DNA of 17,895 nt, taken from positions 1-17,895 of the forward strand of contig CAZXMW010000068.1 in assembly GCA_964641415.1 (NCBI GenBank). The letters run 5' to 3'. Under the pieces are notes generated by a model. It did not search any database. It was not told where the DNA came from and worked only from the letters and a program-made list of their open reading frames with translations. The translations under genes and the position numbers were made by a program. The stretch comes from JAHECW01 sp964641415 (GTDB lineage Bacteria > Acidobacteriota > Thermoanaerobaculia > Thermoanaerobaculales > Sulfomarinibacteraceae). Shown here in pieces: positions 1 through 7,458 of this stretch (within the stretch, counting starts at the first letter, position 1; each line of letters begins with the position of its first letter).

Positions 1-1
1 C

Positions 2-19
2 GGCGTACAGAAGTACGCC
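2..19. terminator. Short perfect stem-loop at window start, possible terminator of an upstream gene
   Basis: GGCGTAC at 2-8 pairs perfectly with GTACGCC at 13-19 around an AGAA loop. It lies upstream of the first gene, where an upstream transcript could end. No clear T-run follows, so a role as an intrinsic terminator is uncertain. The rest of 20-90 holds nothing I recognise. Confidence 0.35.
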
Positions 20-90
20 TCCGCGTCAATTCTGATCTTCCTTGACCTTGCACAAAAACCCCTCGTTTCCGAATCGAGAACTGCGCAGTC

Positions 91-112
91 CCCATCGGAG
101 TTTCCGGATGGG
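91..112. promoter_or_regulatory. Inverted repeat overlapping the -35 area of the first gene, possible operator
   Basis: CCCATCGG (91-98) pairs with CCGGATGGG (104-112), with one bulged base and an AGTTT loop. It lies immediately upstream of the TATACT hexamer at 120-125, where a -35 element or activator/repressor site would be. No good -35 match is present, which would fit activator dependence. The function is inferred from position only. Confidence 0.35.
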
Positions 113-119
113 AACGAGC

Positions 120-125
120 TATACT
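120..125 (+). promoter_or_regulatory. -10-like hexamer TATACT of the dikinase-like/GAPDH-like operon
   Basis: TATACT ends 11 bases before the ATG at 137. Transcription starting about 7 bases downstream would leave a leader of about 3-5 bases, with no room for a Shine-Dalgarno site. No convincing -35 hexamer is seen at 16-18 bases spacing. Confidence 0.45.
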
Positions 126-136
126 CGGGACGCATC

Positions 137-3100
137 ATGCCTCGGCACGTCGAGCCGGAACGTCCGCAGTCGTCAGCGCTGCTCGCCAACCTCGAGGAGA
201 CCCGCCGCGAGGTCGTGGTTCCGGGCGAGTATTTGACGCTGGTCGAGACCGTGTCGCGATATTTCGGCGTCCGCCAGTCGCTGGAGAAGCTTCTCACCGA
301 GTTCTTCCACCCGCTGCGCAACGTCAAGCTGGTCACCAACCAGCTGCGCGGGCTGTGCGGCGGGATGTTCCACTACTTCGAGCGCAGCGAGACGCGCGCG
401 TCGTCGGCCGGGCTGCTCAACGACCTCTACTCGGCGCTGTACGAAACCGAGCTCGAAGCCGACCGGCTCAGCGATCTGGTCGGCGCCCACCTCCAGTACC
501 TGGACACCATGAGCCGGTCGAGCTACAGCGACGAGTACACGACGGTGATGCTCGAGGCCCTCGAACGCCTGACCGAGGTTCAGGGCGCCAACGGGCAGTG
601 CTTCCTGCCGTTTTCGGGGCTCGCCAAGCGGCTCGGCGGCCGTCTCATCGACCACGAGATGCTCGGAGCGAGGTTCGGCGCGCTGTACGCCGGCACCGTG
701 CGTTACGGGGTGTCGGTCTTCGCCGATGTCGTCGCCCTCGACCGCTGGTGCGAGCGCCAGCCCGGCGGGTCGCCGCGGGCGTGCCGGCGCGAGCTCGTTC
801 AGCCTCTCAACCGGAGCATCCGCCAGGCACGTTCGGTGCTCGGCCGGGCGACGCCGGACGAGGTCGTCGAGCTGCCCAATCTCGACGACCTGCTCAATCA
901 GACCATGGCCGGCGCGCGCCGGATGTCGAGCCCCATCGAGCGGATCAACCTGTACGTCTACCTCGCCGGGATCGCCGAGCTCGAGCACCGCAACATGGAG
1001 ATCCTGCGCGCCCTGTACTACTCCATCGACACGGTGTGCTCCGAAGGGTCGGAGGACGACGTCATGCGCGCCGTCGACCTCATCACCGGTCACCTCATCG
1101 ACTGCGAGAGCTCGCACAAACCCCTGCTCTACAAGTGTCTCGAACAGCTCGGCCTCGGCATCGGAAGGCGGGGCGGCGACCGACTGGTCGGCCACTTCGT
1201 CGAACGCACCATCGCCACCGGCTTCGAGGGCCCCGAGGTCAGCGGCGTGTCGGAGGAGTGGGAGACATTCGTCAACCCACACCACCTGACCTGCCTGCGG
1301 ACCTGGCTCGCGATCATCATGACCGACCCCTTCCGCTTCGAGCAGCTTCTGTCGGCGCTGGTCATCAACATCCACTTCAAGGGGCTGTTCGTCTCGGACA
1401 CCGATCTCTTCCAACGTGACGTGTCCGCGCTGCTCAACTCGGATATCGCCGACGCCTTCGCCCTGATCATGCAGGTCGTGACCCACGTTCCGGTGTTCTT
1501 CAGCGAGGTCGGGTCCGAGGGCGAGCTGCGCGACGTGTCGACCCGAATCGACCAGATCACCCACCGCCGCGATCCGGTCATTCACTACCTGAGAAAGCAG
1601 TGCCACGCGGAGTCCAACAACCGGCTCGTCGGCTTCGCCGCGAACGTCTACCGCTACTGGCTGACCGCCGACCCCGCCGGTCTCGAGCCCTACCTGTCCG
1701 ACAGCGTGTTCAACGCCCTCGACCCGGAGGCGGACTGGTTCACGGGCCCGCACGCGGTGACCAACGCGCTGGCCGACAGCGGCCTCGGGCCGACCGACCT
1801 CATCGAGCGCGACGTCGACGAGCTCGACGCCGTTCTCGCGTCCCTCGGGGTCGGCAGTCGGGCCGACCGGGAGCGGGTGCTGCTGTTGATTCGGCTCTAC
1901 CGGCTGCTCACGACCAAGTACTCGAACTCGCCGGAGGGCATCGTCGAGGCCCTCGAGCACTCGCCGCTGGTCACCGGCGACACCTACCGCGTCTTCGTCG
2001 CGGCCTGCGACGGGCCGGAGCCGCTCGCCATGGTCGCGGCCGGCAACCGGGTGCTCGCGGAGCTCAAGGAGCAGATTACCTCGTCGGAGGTCACCGAGTC
2101 GTTCGAGAACATCTACCACAAGCGCCACATCGCGGCCGGCATCCCGTCCATGTACGGCACCTACCGGGAGCCCAAGTTCGACGCCATGGGGCTGTTGCTG
2201 CGGATGATGAACTTCCTGAAGCCGCGGCTCGAGGCCTGTGTCGAGAACTTCAACTTCCGGTACATGACCCGAGAGTCCATCGCCGAGGCGCACCGCATTC
2301 TCAGCGAGATGCTCGAGGGGTTGCGGATCGCCGGGCTGCGGGTGCAGCACCTGTCGACCAAGCTCGAGATCCTGGGCAAGGTGATCAACCACGGCGCCCT
2401 GTCGGCCGGGCAGTACCTCAACATCTTCGACTTCATGTCCGAGGCCCTCAACGACGTCGTGGAGACCAACTACATCGCGCTCCACAACCGCAACCTCGAG
2501 CGGCTTCCGGTGACCCACGAGGGTGCCGGAGACGGTGACGAGGGCAACCGCACCGCCGGCCGGCGATCGGAGGAGTTCCTGCGCTCGGTGATCGCCTCGA
2601 CCTACTCGATTCAGGAGATCGACCTGTTTCTGCGCCGGATCTGCGGCAGCCTGCGCCGGATGACCGAGACCCTGTCCGACGACGCCTGCCGCGTCGTGCT
2701 CGGGTTCAGCCCGACCCGGTTGATCTCCTTCCTCGGCGATGCCATCGACCAACAGGAGGACCAGCTCAGCCTCGGCTACAAGGGCTACTCGCTCAAGCGG
2801 CTCAAGTGGGCCGGCATGCCGGTGCCGCCGGGCTTCGTGATCTCCACCGAGCTGTTCGACATTCAACCCGCTCTCGACTATCAGGACCTGGCCAGGGACG
2901 CCCGGGAGCGGGTCGTCGCGGCGGTCGAGCGGCTCGAGCAGATCTCGGGCCTGGAGCGCGACAACCCCGAGCGGCCGCTGGTGCTGTCGGTGCGCTCCGG
3001 CTCGGCGTTCTCGATGCCCGGAATGATGGACACCATCCTCAACGTCGGGCTCAACGTGCCCCTGCTCGAGGCCATGGACGACGGCGGCGAGCGCGCCTGG

Positions 3101-4249
3101 GGTGCGTGGGACTGCTATCGCCGATATCTGCAGAACGTCGCCATGTCGTCGGGCGCCGACCGCGATCTGTTCGACGAGATCATGATCCGGCACAAGGGGC
3201 TGCACGGGGTCGAGCGCAAGCTCCAGTTCACGCCGGCGCAGATGCGCGAGATGGCCTTCGAGTACCGGGAGCTCGCCGAGCGGCAGGGTGTGGAGTTCTT
3301 CGACGACCCGGTCGAACAGCTGATGCAGGCGGTGCATCTGGTGCTCAACTCGTGGAACTCGGAGCCGGCCCGACTGTACCGCCGCCAGCTCGGGCTCGCC
3401 GACGGTTGGGGAACCGCGGTCATCGTCCAGCGGATGGTCTACGGCAACATGAACCGGCAATCGGGCTCCGGTGTGGCGTTCACCACCAACCCGCGTTCGT
3501 CGACCACCACCATCGGTCTGTTCGGCGACTTCACCCGGTGCTCCCAGGGTGAGGACGTGGTCGCCGGACTGGTGTCGCCGTCGCCGATCTCCGAGCGCCA
3601 GCGCACCGAGTACTCGCCGGGAGTCGAGGGCTCGTTGGAGACCGAGTTCCCGGACATCTACGGTGCGATCCGCAAGATCGCCTTCGCGCTGATCAACGAC
3701 CACGGCTATGAGCACCAGGAGCTCGAGTTCACCTTCGAGTCGGCTGACGCCGCCGGCCTCTACCTGCTCCAGACGCGGCCCCTGCGCCACACGCGCAGCG
3801 AAGGGCGGAAGATCTTCGCCAACCAGGATGCTCTGGTCGGGCACCTGCTCGGCTCGGGGATCGGGGTCAGCGGCGGCGCCATGACCGGACACGTGGCGTT
3901 CACCGACCACGACGTCGAGCGCCTGCGGTCGACCTGCCCGGAGTCGCGAGTCATCCTGCTGCGGCCGGACACGGTGCCCGAGGACATCGGTGTCGTGCTG
4001 TCGGTCGACGGGCTGCTCACCGCGCGGGGCGGTTTCACGTCGCACGCGGCGGTGACCGCGAAGCGCCTGGGCAAGTGCTGCATCGTCAACTGCAAGAACC
4101 TGGTGGTCGACATGGCGGATCACGTCGCGCGGATCGGCGACCGGTCGCTGCTCGCCGGCGATCCGATCTCGATCGACGGCTACTCGGGGCAGGTCTGGGC
4201 CGGTGAACACGAGATCGCGGGAGCGCGCGACCCGGTCCGTCTCGTCTGA
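137..4249 (+). CDS. Pyruvate,phosphate-dikinase-like ATP-grasp/phosphohistidine protein with large N-terminal extension and no PEP barrel
   Basis: 1370 residues. Residues about 875-1235 match the PPDK ATP-grasp (PEP/pyruvate-binding N-terminal) domain: GYKGYSL and GMPVPPGF near the start, SVRSGSAFSMPGMMDTI, a GVAFTTNP block, QGEDVVAG, and a closing LLQTR. Residues about 1240-1360 are the swivelling phosphohistidine domain, with LTARGGFTSHAAV; His1303 is the expected phospho-acceptor, and GKCC follows as in PPDK. The protein stops soon after SIDGYSGQVWAGE. The TIM barrel that binds PEP/pyruvate in PPDK (about 350 residues) is therefore absent. Residues 1-870 are largely helical-looking, without signal peptide or membrane segments, and I do not recognise them. 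By family logic ATP would phosphorylate the histidine; the final acceptor is unknown and may be bound by the N-terminal region. The gene is the first of an operon, and its TGA overlaps an ATG for the next reading frame. Confidence 0.85.
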   Translation: MPRHVEPERPQSSALLANLEETRREVVVPGEYLTLVETVSRYFGVRQSLEKLLTEFFHPLRNVKLVTNQLRGLCGGMFHYFERSETRASSAGLLNDLYSALYETELEADRLSDLVGAHLQYLDTMSRSSYSDEYTTVMLEALERLTEVQGANGQCFLPFSGLAKRLGGRLIDHEMLGARFGALYAGTVRYGVSVFADVVALDRWCERQPGGSPRACRRELVQPLNRSIRQARSVLGRATPDEVVELPNLDDLLNQTMAGARRMSSPIERINLYVYLAGIAELEHRNMEILRALYYSIDTVCSEGSEDDVMRAVDLITGHLIDCESSHKPLLYKCLEQLGLGIGRRGGDRLVGHFVERTIATGFEGPEVSGVSEEWETFVNPHHLTCLRTWLAIIMTDPFRFEQLLSALVINIHFKGLFVSDTDLFQRDVSALLNSDIADAFALIMQVVTHVPVFFSEVGSEGELRDVSTRIDQITHRRDPVIHYLRKQCHAESNNRLVGFAANVYRYWLTADPAGLEPYLSDSVFNALDPEADWFTGPHAVTNALADSGLGPTDLIERDVDELDAVLASLGVGSRADRERVLLLIRLYRLLTTKYSNSPEGIVEALEHSPLVTGDTYRVFVAACDGPEPLAMVAAGNRVLAELKEQITSSEVTESFENIYHKRHIAAGIPSMYGTYREPKFDAMGLLLRMMNFLKPRLEACVENFNFRYMTRESIAEAHRILSEMLEGLRIAGLRVQHLSTKLEILGKVINHGALSAGQYLNIFDFMSEALNDVVETNYIALHNRNLERLPVTHEGAGDGDEGNRTAGRRSEEFLRSVIASTYSIQEIDLFLRRICGSLRRMTETLSDDACRVVLGFSPTRLISFLGDAIDQQEDQLSLGYKGYSLKRLKWAGMPVPPGFVISTELFDIQPALDYQDLARDARERVVAAVERLEQISGLERDNPERPLVLSVRSGSAFSMPGMMDTILNVGLNVPLLEAMDDGGERAWGAWDCYRRYLQNVAMSSGADRDLFDEIMIRHKGLHGVERKLQFTPAQMREMAFEYRELAERQGVEFFDDPVEQLMQAVHLVLNSWNSEPARLYRRQLGLADGWGTAVIVQRMVYGNMNRQSGSGVAFTTNPRSSTTTIGLFGDFTRCSQGEDVVAGLVSPSPISERQRTEYSPGVEGSLETEFPDIYGAIRKIAFALINDHGYEHQELEFTFESADAAGLYLLQTRPLRHTRSEGRKIFANQDALVGHLLGSGIGVSGGAMTGHVAFTDHDVERLRSTCPESRVILLRPDTVPEDIGVVLSVDGLLTARGGFTSHAAVTAKRLGKCCIVNCKNLVVDMADHVARIGDRSLLAGDPISIDGYSGQVWAGEHEIAGARDPVRLV

Positions 4250-4265
4250 TGATCGACCAGGGGCG

Positions 4266-4276
4266 AAAAGGAGAGG
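4266..4276 (+). promoter_or_regulatory. Shine-Dalgarno site that fixes the GAPDH-like start at 4279
   Basis: The purine run AAAAGGAGAGG ends 2 bases before ATG 4279, and its AGGAG core is 5 bases from it. An in-frame ATG at 4249 overlaps the upstream stop codon (TGATG) but has no comparable site. The 4279 start also places the dinucleotide-binding motif near the N-terminus, as is usual for the family. Confidence 0.75.
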
Positions 4277-4278
4277 TG

Positions 4279-5529
4279 ATGACGACCAACGGAACGGACG
4301 GCGTTCTCGGCATCAACGGTCTCGGACGGATCGGCAAGCTCACCCTGTGGCACGAGGCTGCGAGCCAGCGCTTCGAGCGCCTGGTGGTCAACACCGGCCG
4401 CCAGGTCGGCAAGGGACTCGATGCGGTGGTCCGCTACCTGTCGTCGGACAGCACCTACGGGAGTCTCGGTCGCTACCTGTACGGCCACAGGGGCCCCCGG
4501 CGGTGCATCGAAATTGTCGATGCCGACCGCCAGCTGTTGAAGATCAACGACGTCGAGGTCCAGGTTCTGACCGAGAACCGCAACCCCAAGGACATCGGCT
4601 GGGCGGACCACGGGGCCAGGATCGTCATCGACACGACCGGGCGGTTTCGCGACCCGACGCTGTCCGCAGGCCACTCCGGAGGGAGCATCCAGGGTCACCT
4701 GGAGGCCGGAGCCCAGCTCGTGCTGGTCAGCTCCGCCTTCAAGATGCAGGACAAGTCGGCGCGGATTCCCGACGATGCCGCCATGCTGATCTACGGCATC
4801 AATCAGGACGCTTTCGATCCGCGCAACCACTGCATGATCTCGGCTGCATCGTGCACCACCACCGCCCTGGCGCACATGATGCTGCCGTTGCTCGACCACG
4901 AGCTGACCCACACCATGCTCACCGCGTCGATGTCGACGGTTCACGCATCGACCAACTCTCAGAGCGTGCTCGACTCGGTGCCCAAAACCGGGGCGAAGGA
5001 TCTGCGCAAGAACCGATCGGTTTTCAACAACATCATCCTGACCTCGACCAACGCCGCCGCGGCTCTCGAGCACGTCATGCCCGAGATCGCAACCATCGGC
5101 TTTCTGGCCGACTCGGTCCGGGTGCCGCTCAACACGACCTCGCTGATCATCCTCAACTGCACCTTCCAGTCCAAGCTCGACGAGTACGGCAACGCGCTGA
5201 TCAACCGGCAGTCGGTCAACACCATTTACGCCGACTACGCCACGGCGCCCGACTCGGGGGTGCTGTTCACCGAGGAGCAGAGCGTGTCTTCGGACATGAT
5301 CGGCGAGACTGCGGCCGTCATCATCGAGGGCTCGGAGACCCACGCGCGGACCGGCTTCACCCGGGTCAACCTGGCCGAGCTGGGCTTGACCGAGCTCGAC
5401 CCCGAGCACCTCGAGGTCGAGGTGCCGGTGACCCACCTCAAGGTCTTCGGGTGGTACGACAACGAGCTCGGTTCGTACACTCGCAGGATGAGCCAGCTGT
5501 GCCACTACATGGCGGACCGATTGGGGTAG
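4279..5529 (+). CDS. gap: Divergent glyceraldehyde-3-phosphate dehydrogenase family protein
   Basis: 416 residues from ATG 4279, longer than the usual 330-340. The Rossmann motif GINGLGRIGK (about 11-20) is clear. The catalytic cysteine is Cys192 in AASCTTTALAH and the catalytic histidine is about His222 in STVHASTN. The C-terminal WYDNELGSYTRRM block matches the family's WYDNEWGYSNR. Differences are notable. The acidic residue that normally follows the second beta strand and favours NAD is replaced (VVNTGR), which could allow NADP. The second cysteine of the usual CTTNC is alanine. The usual DGPSKKDWRGGR stretch reads KTGAKDLRKNRS. The family oxidises glyceraldehyde 3-phosphate to 1,3-bisphosphoglycerate, or runs in reverse. 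This member is probably catalytic, but its substrate and direction are unproven. It is translationally close to the dikinase-like gene, which suggests a joint role. Confidence 0.82.
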   Translation: MTTNGTDGVLGINGLGRIGKLTLWHEAASQRFERLVVNTGRQVGKGLDAVVRYLSSDSTYGSLGRYLYGHRGPRRCIEIVDADRQLLKINDVEVQVLTENRNPKDIGWADHGARIVIDTTGRFRDPTLSAGHSGGSIQGHLEAGAQLVLVSSAFKMQDKSARIPDDAAMLIYGINQDAFDPRNHCMISAASCTTTALAHMMLPLLDHELTHTMLTASMSTVHASTNSQSVLDSVPKTGAKDLRKNRSVFNNIILTSTNAAAALEHVMPEIATIGFLADSVRVPLNTTSLIILNCTFQSKLDEYGNALINRQSVNTIYADYATAPDSGVLFTEEQSVSSDMIGETAAVIIEGSETHARTGFTRVNLAELGLTELDPEHLEVEVPVTHLKVFGWYDNELGSYTRRMSQLCHYMADRLG

Positions 5530-5697
5530 GCTCCGCGTTCGCGTCTGAGTCCGTGCCCGATCGTCGGAGGTCGAACGGCAACGGCGCCAAGGGCGCGAAG
5601 AGAACCGGTTGAGCCGAAGGACGGCGCAGTCGGTGCTGCCCTCCGGGTCGGATGCGGCGCTTTGCGAACTTTGGTGCTCGGCGGTTCAACCCGACGT

Positions 5698-6384
5698 CTA
5701 CCCGAACAGCACGACCCACCCGACCGCGAAGACGGCGACGTCGGCCAGCACGTGGCTGATCCACCCGGGCCAGATCGAGCGGTAGCGTCCGTACAGCCAT
5801 GCCCAGAGGGCCCCGCCGATGAACACTCCGAGCGAAGCGAGAGCGGTCAGGTGCCACGGCAGATAGGTGCTCAGGGCGATGACGTGGTGGGCGGTGAAGA
5901 TCGCTGTCGAGGCGAGGATCGCCGCAGGGGTCGACATCAGCTTCTCGCAACGAGTGAGGACGAACCAGCGATAGACGAGCTCCTCGATGAGCGAGTTGAC
6001 GAAGGTCCAGCCGGCGGCGGCGGTGAGGAAGGCACGGGCATCGACGAGCCCCATCTCGCCGATCTCGGCGGCGAGCGCGGTCATGTCCATGGTGAAGACA
6101 CCGAAGAGCCGCGCCGCACCGGCGATGACCGCGGCGGCGACGAGCCCGGTGACGACTCCGACCCCGAGACCGCCCCGCCGGGGCGGCGACCAGCTCGGCG
6201 GCCGGCGGTCGACCGCGAGGTGCCAGAGCACGGGGAGGGCGACGAGCCACACCTTGGCGGTCATGAACAGGGCCCGACCGAGAGGTCCAGGAAACCAGAT
6301 CATGGCCGCGGCCACGCCCAGGCTCGGCGCCGGCGCCAGGAGAGCCAGCGCGATCGCGGCCCGACGACGGTCGGCCGGGATCAC
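5698..6384 (-). CDS. CPBP-family intramembrane glutamic protease
   Basis: 228 residues with several hydrophobic segments (about 8-30, 38-58, 72-95, 118-133, 155-172, 180-200, 208-227), so an inner-membrane protein. The three CPBP (Abi) motifs are present in order: EELVYR (Glu134, Glu135, Arg139), FTAHH (Phe163 to His167) and HVLAD (His211 to Asp215). Family members related to Rce1 cleave within membranes, and some act in bacteriocin immunity or protein processing; the substrate here is unknown. The start is GTG 6384, with a GGGGA element about 9 bases upstream. It follows the M23 gene by 34 bases on the same strand, so the two are probably co-transcribed. It converges with the GAPDH-like gene across a 168-base gap in which I see no clear terminator. 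Confidence 0.85.
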   Translation of the reverse strand: MIPADRRRAAIALALLAPAPSLGVAAAMIWFPGPLGRALFMTAKVWLVALPVLWHLAVDRRPPSWSPPRRGGLGVGVVTGLVAAAVIAGAARLFGVFTMDMTALAAEIGEMGLVDARAFLTAAAGWTFVNSLIEELVYRWFVLTRCEKLMSTPAAILASTAIFTAHHVIALSTYLPWHLTALASLGVFIGGALWAWLYGRYRSIWPGWISHVLADVAVFAVGWVVLFG

Positions 6385-6418
6385 GATCCGGAGTCCCCGA
6401 TCGCCGACCGGACGGCAG

Positions 6419-7114
6419 TCACAGCTCGGGGATGCCGAGGATCACATTCGGGTCGGGGCACAGCTCGAGCCAGCGCTCACGCTCTGACGGTGTTGCGACG
6501 CCCGGAAAGTCGCCGGACCGGCCGAGCAGATCAGTGATCAGCTGAAAGTGGAGGTGGGGCGGCCAGCTGCCGTTCTCGTCACAGTCGCCGACCTCGGCGA
6601 AGACCTCGCCGGCGATGAGCTCGCCGCCGATCGAGAGCCGCTCGACCGGGTGGCGGCCGAGATGACCGTACAGCGTCCAGAAGCGCCGGTCGTCGAGCTC
6701 GTGTTCGAGAATCACGGTCGGCCCGTAGTCGCCGAGGGCGGCGTTGTCGGCCACCGAGTGGACCCGTGCCGGCAGCGGCGTCGCAATCTCGGTGCCCTCG
6801 ACGACGAAGAGGTCGATACCCAGGTGGACGCTGCGGCGCTCGGTCTTCGCGTCGAACAGCGGTGAGTGGCGGTAGATCACCCGGTCCTCGTCGTACCGGC
6901 CGACGCCCACCGGCAGCTCGGCCGAGGCGATTCGGGCGAACAAACGCTCGGTGAAGCCCGCAACGTCGTTGATGTCGATCCTGGAGAAGTCCGGACTCTG
7001 ATCGGTGAAGTCGAAGACGACGGCGCCGCCGCCGGCCAGGTCGAATGGAATCACCGGCCGGAAGCGGTCCCGGCAGGAGGCGAGCCGATCGACGATCGAC
7101 GGTGAATCGGGCAC
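6419..7114 (-). CDS. M23-family (LytM-type) metallopeptidase domain protein, no signal peptide
   Basis: 231 residues. The zinc-site motifs of M23 peptidases are all present: HLGID (His97, Asp101), YGHL (His151) and PPHLHF (His187, His189). There is no signal peptide or membrane segment, so the protein looks cytoplasmic. That is odd for a family that usually cuts peptidoglycan cross-links outside the membrane. The sequence after the active site (WPPHLHFQLI, GDFPGV, LCPDPN) resembles, from memory, the M23 module found inside large fusions with a kinase-like domain and a class III aminotransferase. Here it stands alone, with an extra N-terminal part of about 90 residues. The start is GTG 7114, chosen because TACAAT lies exactly 6 bases upstream. 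It leads a two-gene unit with the CPBP protease. Confidence 0.82.
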   Translation of the reverse strand: MPDSPSIVDRLASCRDRFRPVIPFDLAGGGAVVFDFTDQSPDFSRIDINDVAGFTERLFARIASAELPVGVGRYDEDRVIYRHSPLFDAKTERRSVHLGIDLFVVEGTEIATPLPARVHSVADNAALGDYGPTVILEHELDDRRFWTLYGHLGRHPVERLSIGGELIAGEVFAEVGDCDENGSWPPHLHFQLITDLLGRSGDFPGVATPSERERWLELCPDPNVILGIPEL

Positions 7115-7458
7115 CCGACCATTGTAGGACAGCGGACCCGGCGCGCGGCCCGGCTCGACGCTCGTCTGGCAGCGGCCGCCGGTCGTGGAGAGTCGCGCTC
7201 ACGGTATCGGCCGGAACCGGCAGCCGAGCGAACCCGCGGCGGCTGGTCGGCATGGGTGCTCCCTTCGGCCCGATGCGGCGCGAGGGGACGATATGGAATC
7301 AACGAGATGGAATGATTGCCGGCGGGTTTGACACCGAGCTCGCGCGAGATGAGAGTTGAGCGACCGCGAGTCTTGAGTTTCGAGTTCCGAGTTGACATCG
7401 TACTTCACGGACCGGACAACCTCGAAGAGCTTGAAGCTCAGAACTTTTGGGGGTCGGA
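7115..7458. other. Divergent intergenic region between the M23 gene and the SDR gene
   Basis: 344 bases without a supportable gene. It holds the -10 of the M23 gene at 7121-7126 (minus strand). It also has two consensus TTGACA hexamers on the plus strand, at 7328-7333 and 7392-7397. The second has GACAAC 17 bases further on as a weak -10 candidate for the SDR gene. Around 7352-7397 the motif GAGTT recurs in a loose tandem (TGAGTTT, CGAGTTC, CGAGTTG). Confidence 0.5.
7121..7126 (-). promoter_or_regulatory. -10-like hexamer TACAAT, leaderless start of the M23 gene
   Basis: Read on the minus strand, TACAAT is followed by exactly 6 bases and then GTG 7114. This is the spacing at which transcription would begin at the start codon itself. 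No good -35 hexamer is found at 16-18 bases. Confidence 0.5.

Noticed and set aside
173..4210. 1345-codon antisense reading frame opposite the dikinase-like gene
   Set aside because: The plus-strand product has clear domain motifs and its own promoter. The antisense product is low-complexity (His, Arg, Glu, Val) with no motif. Long antisense frames are expected in high-GC genes.
4180..5505. 441-codon antisense frame opposite the GAPDH-like gene
   Set aside because: The GAPDH motifs are on the plus strand; the antisense product has no recognisable feature.
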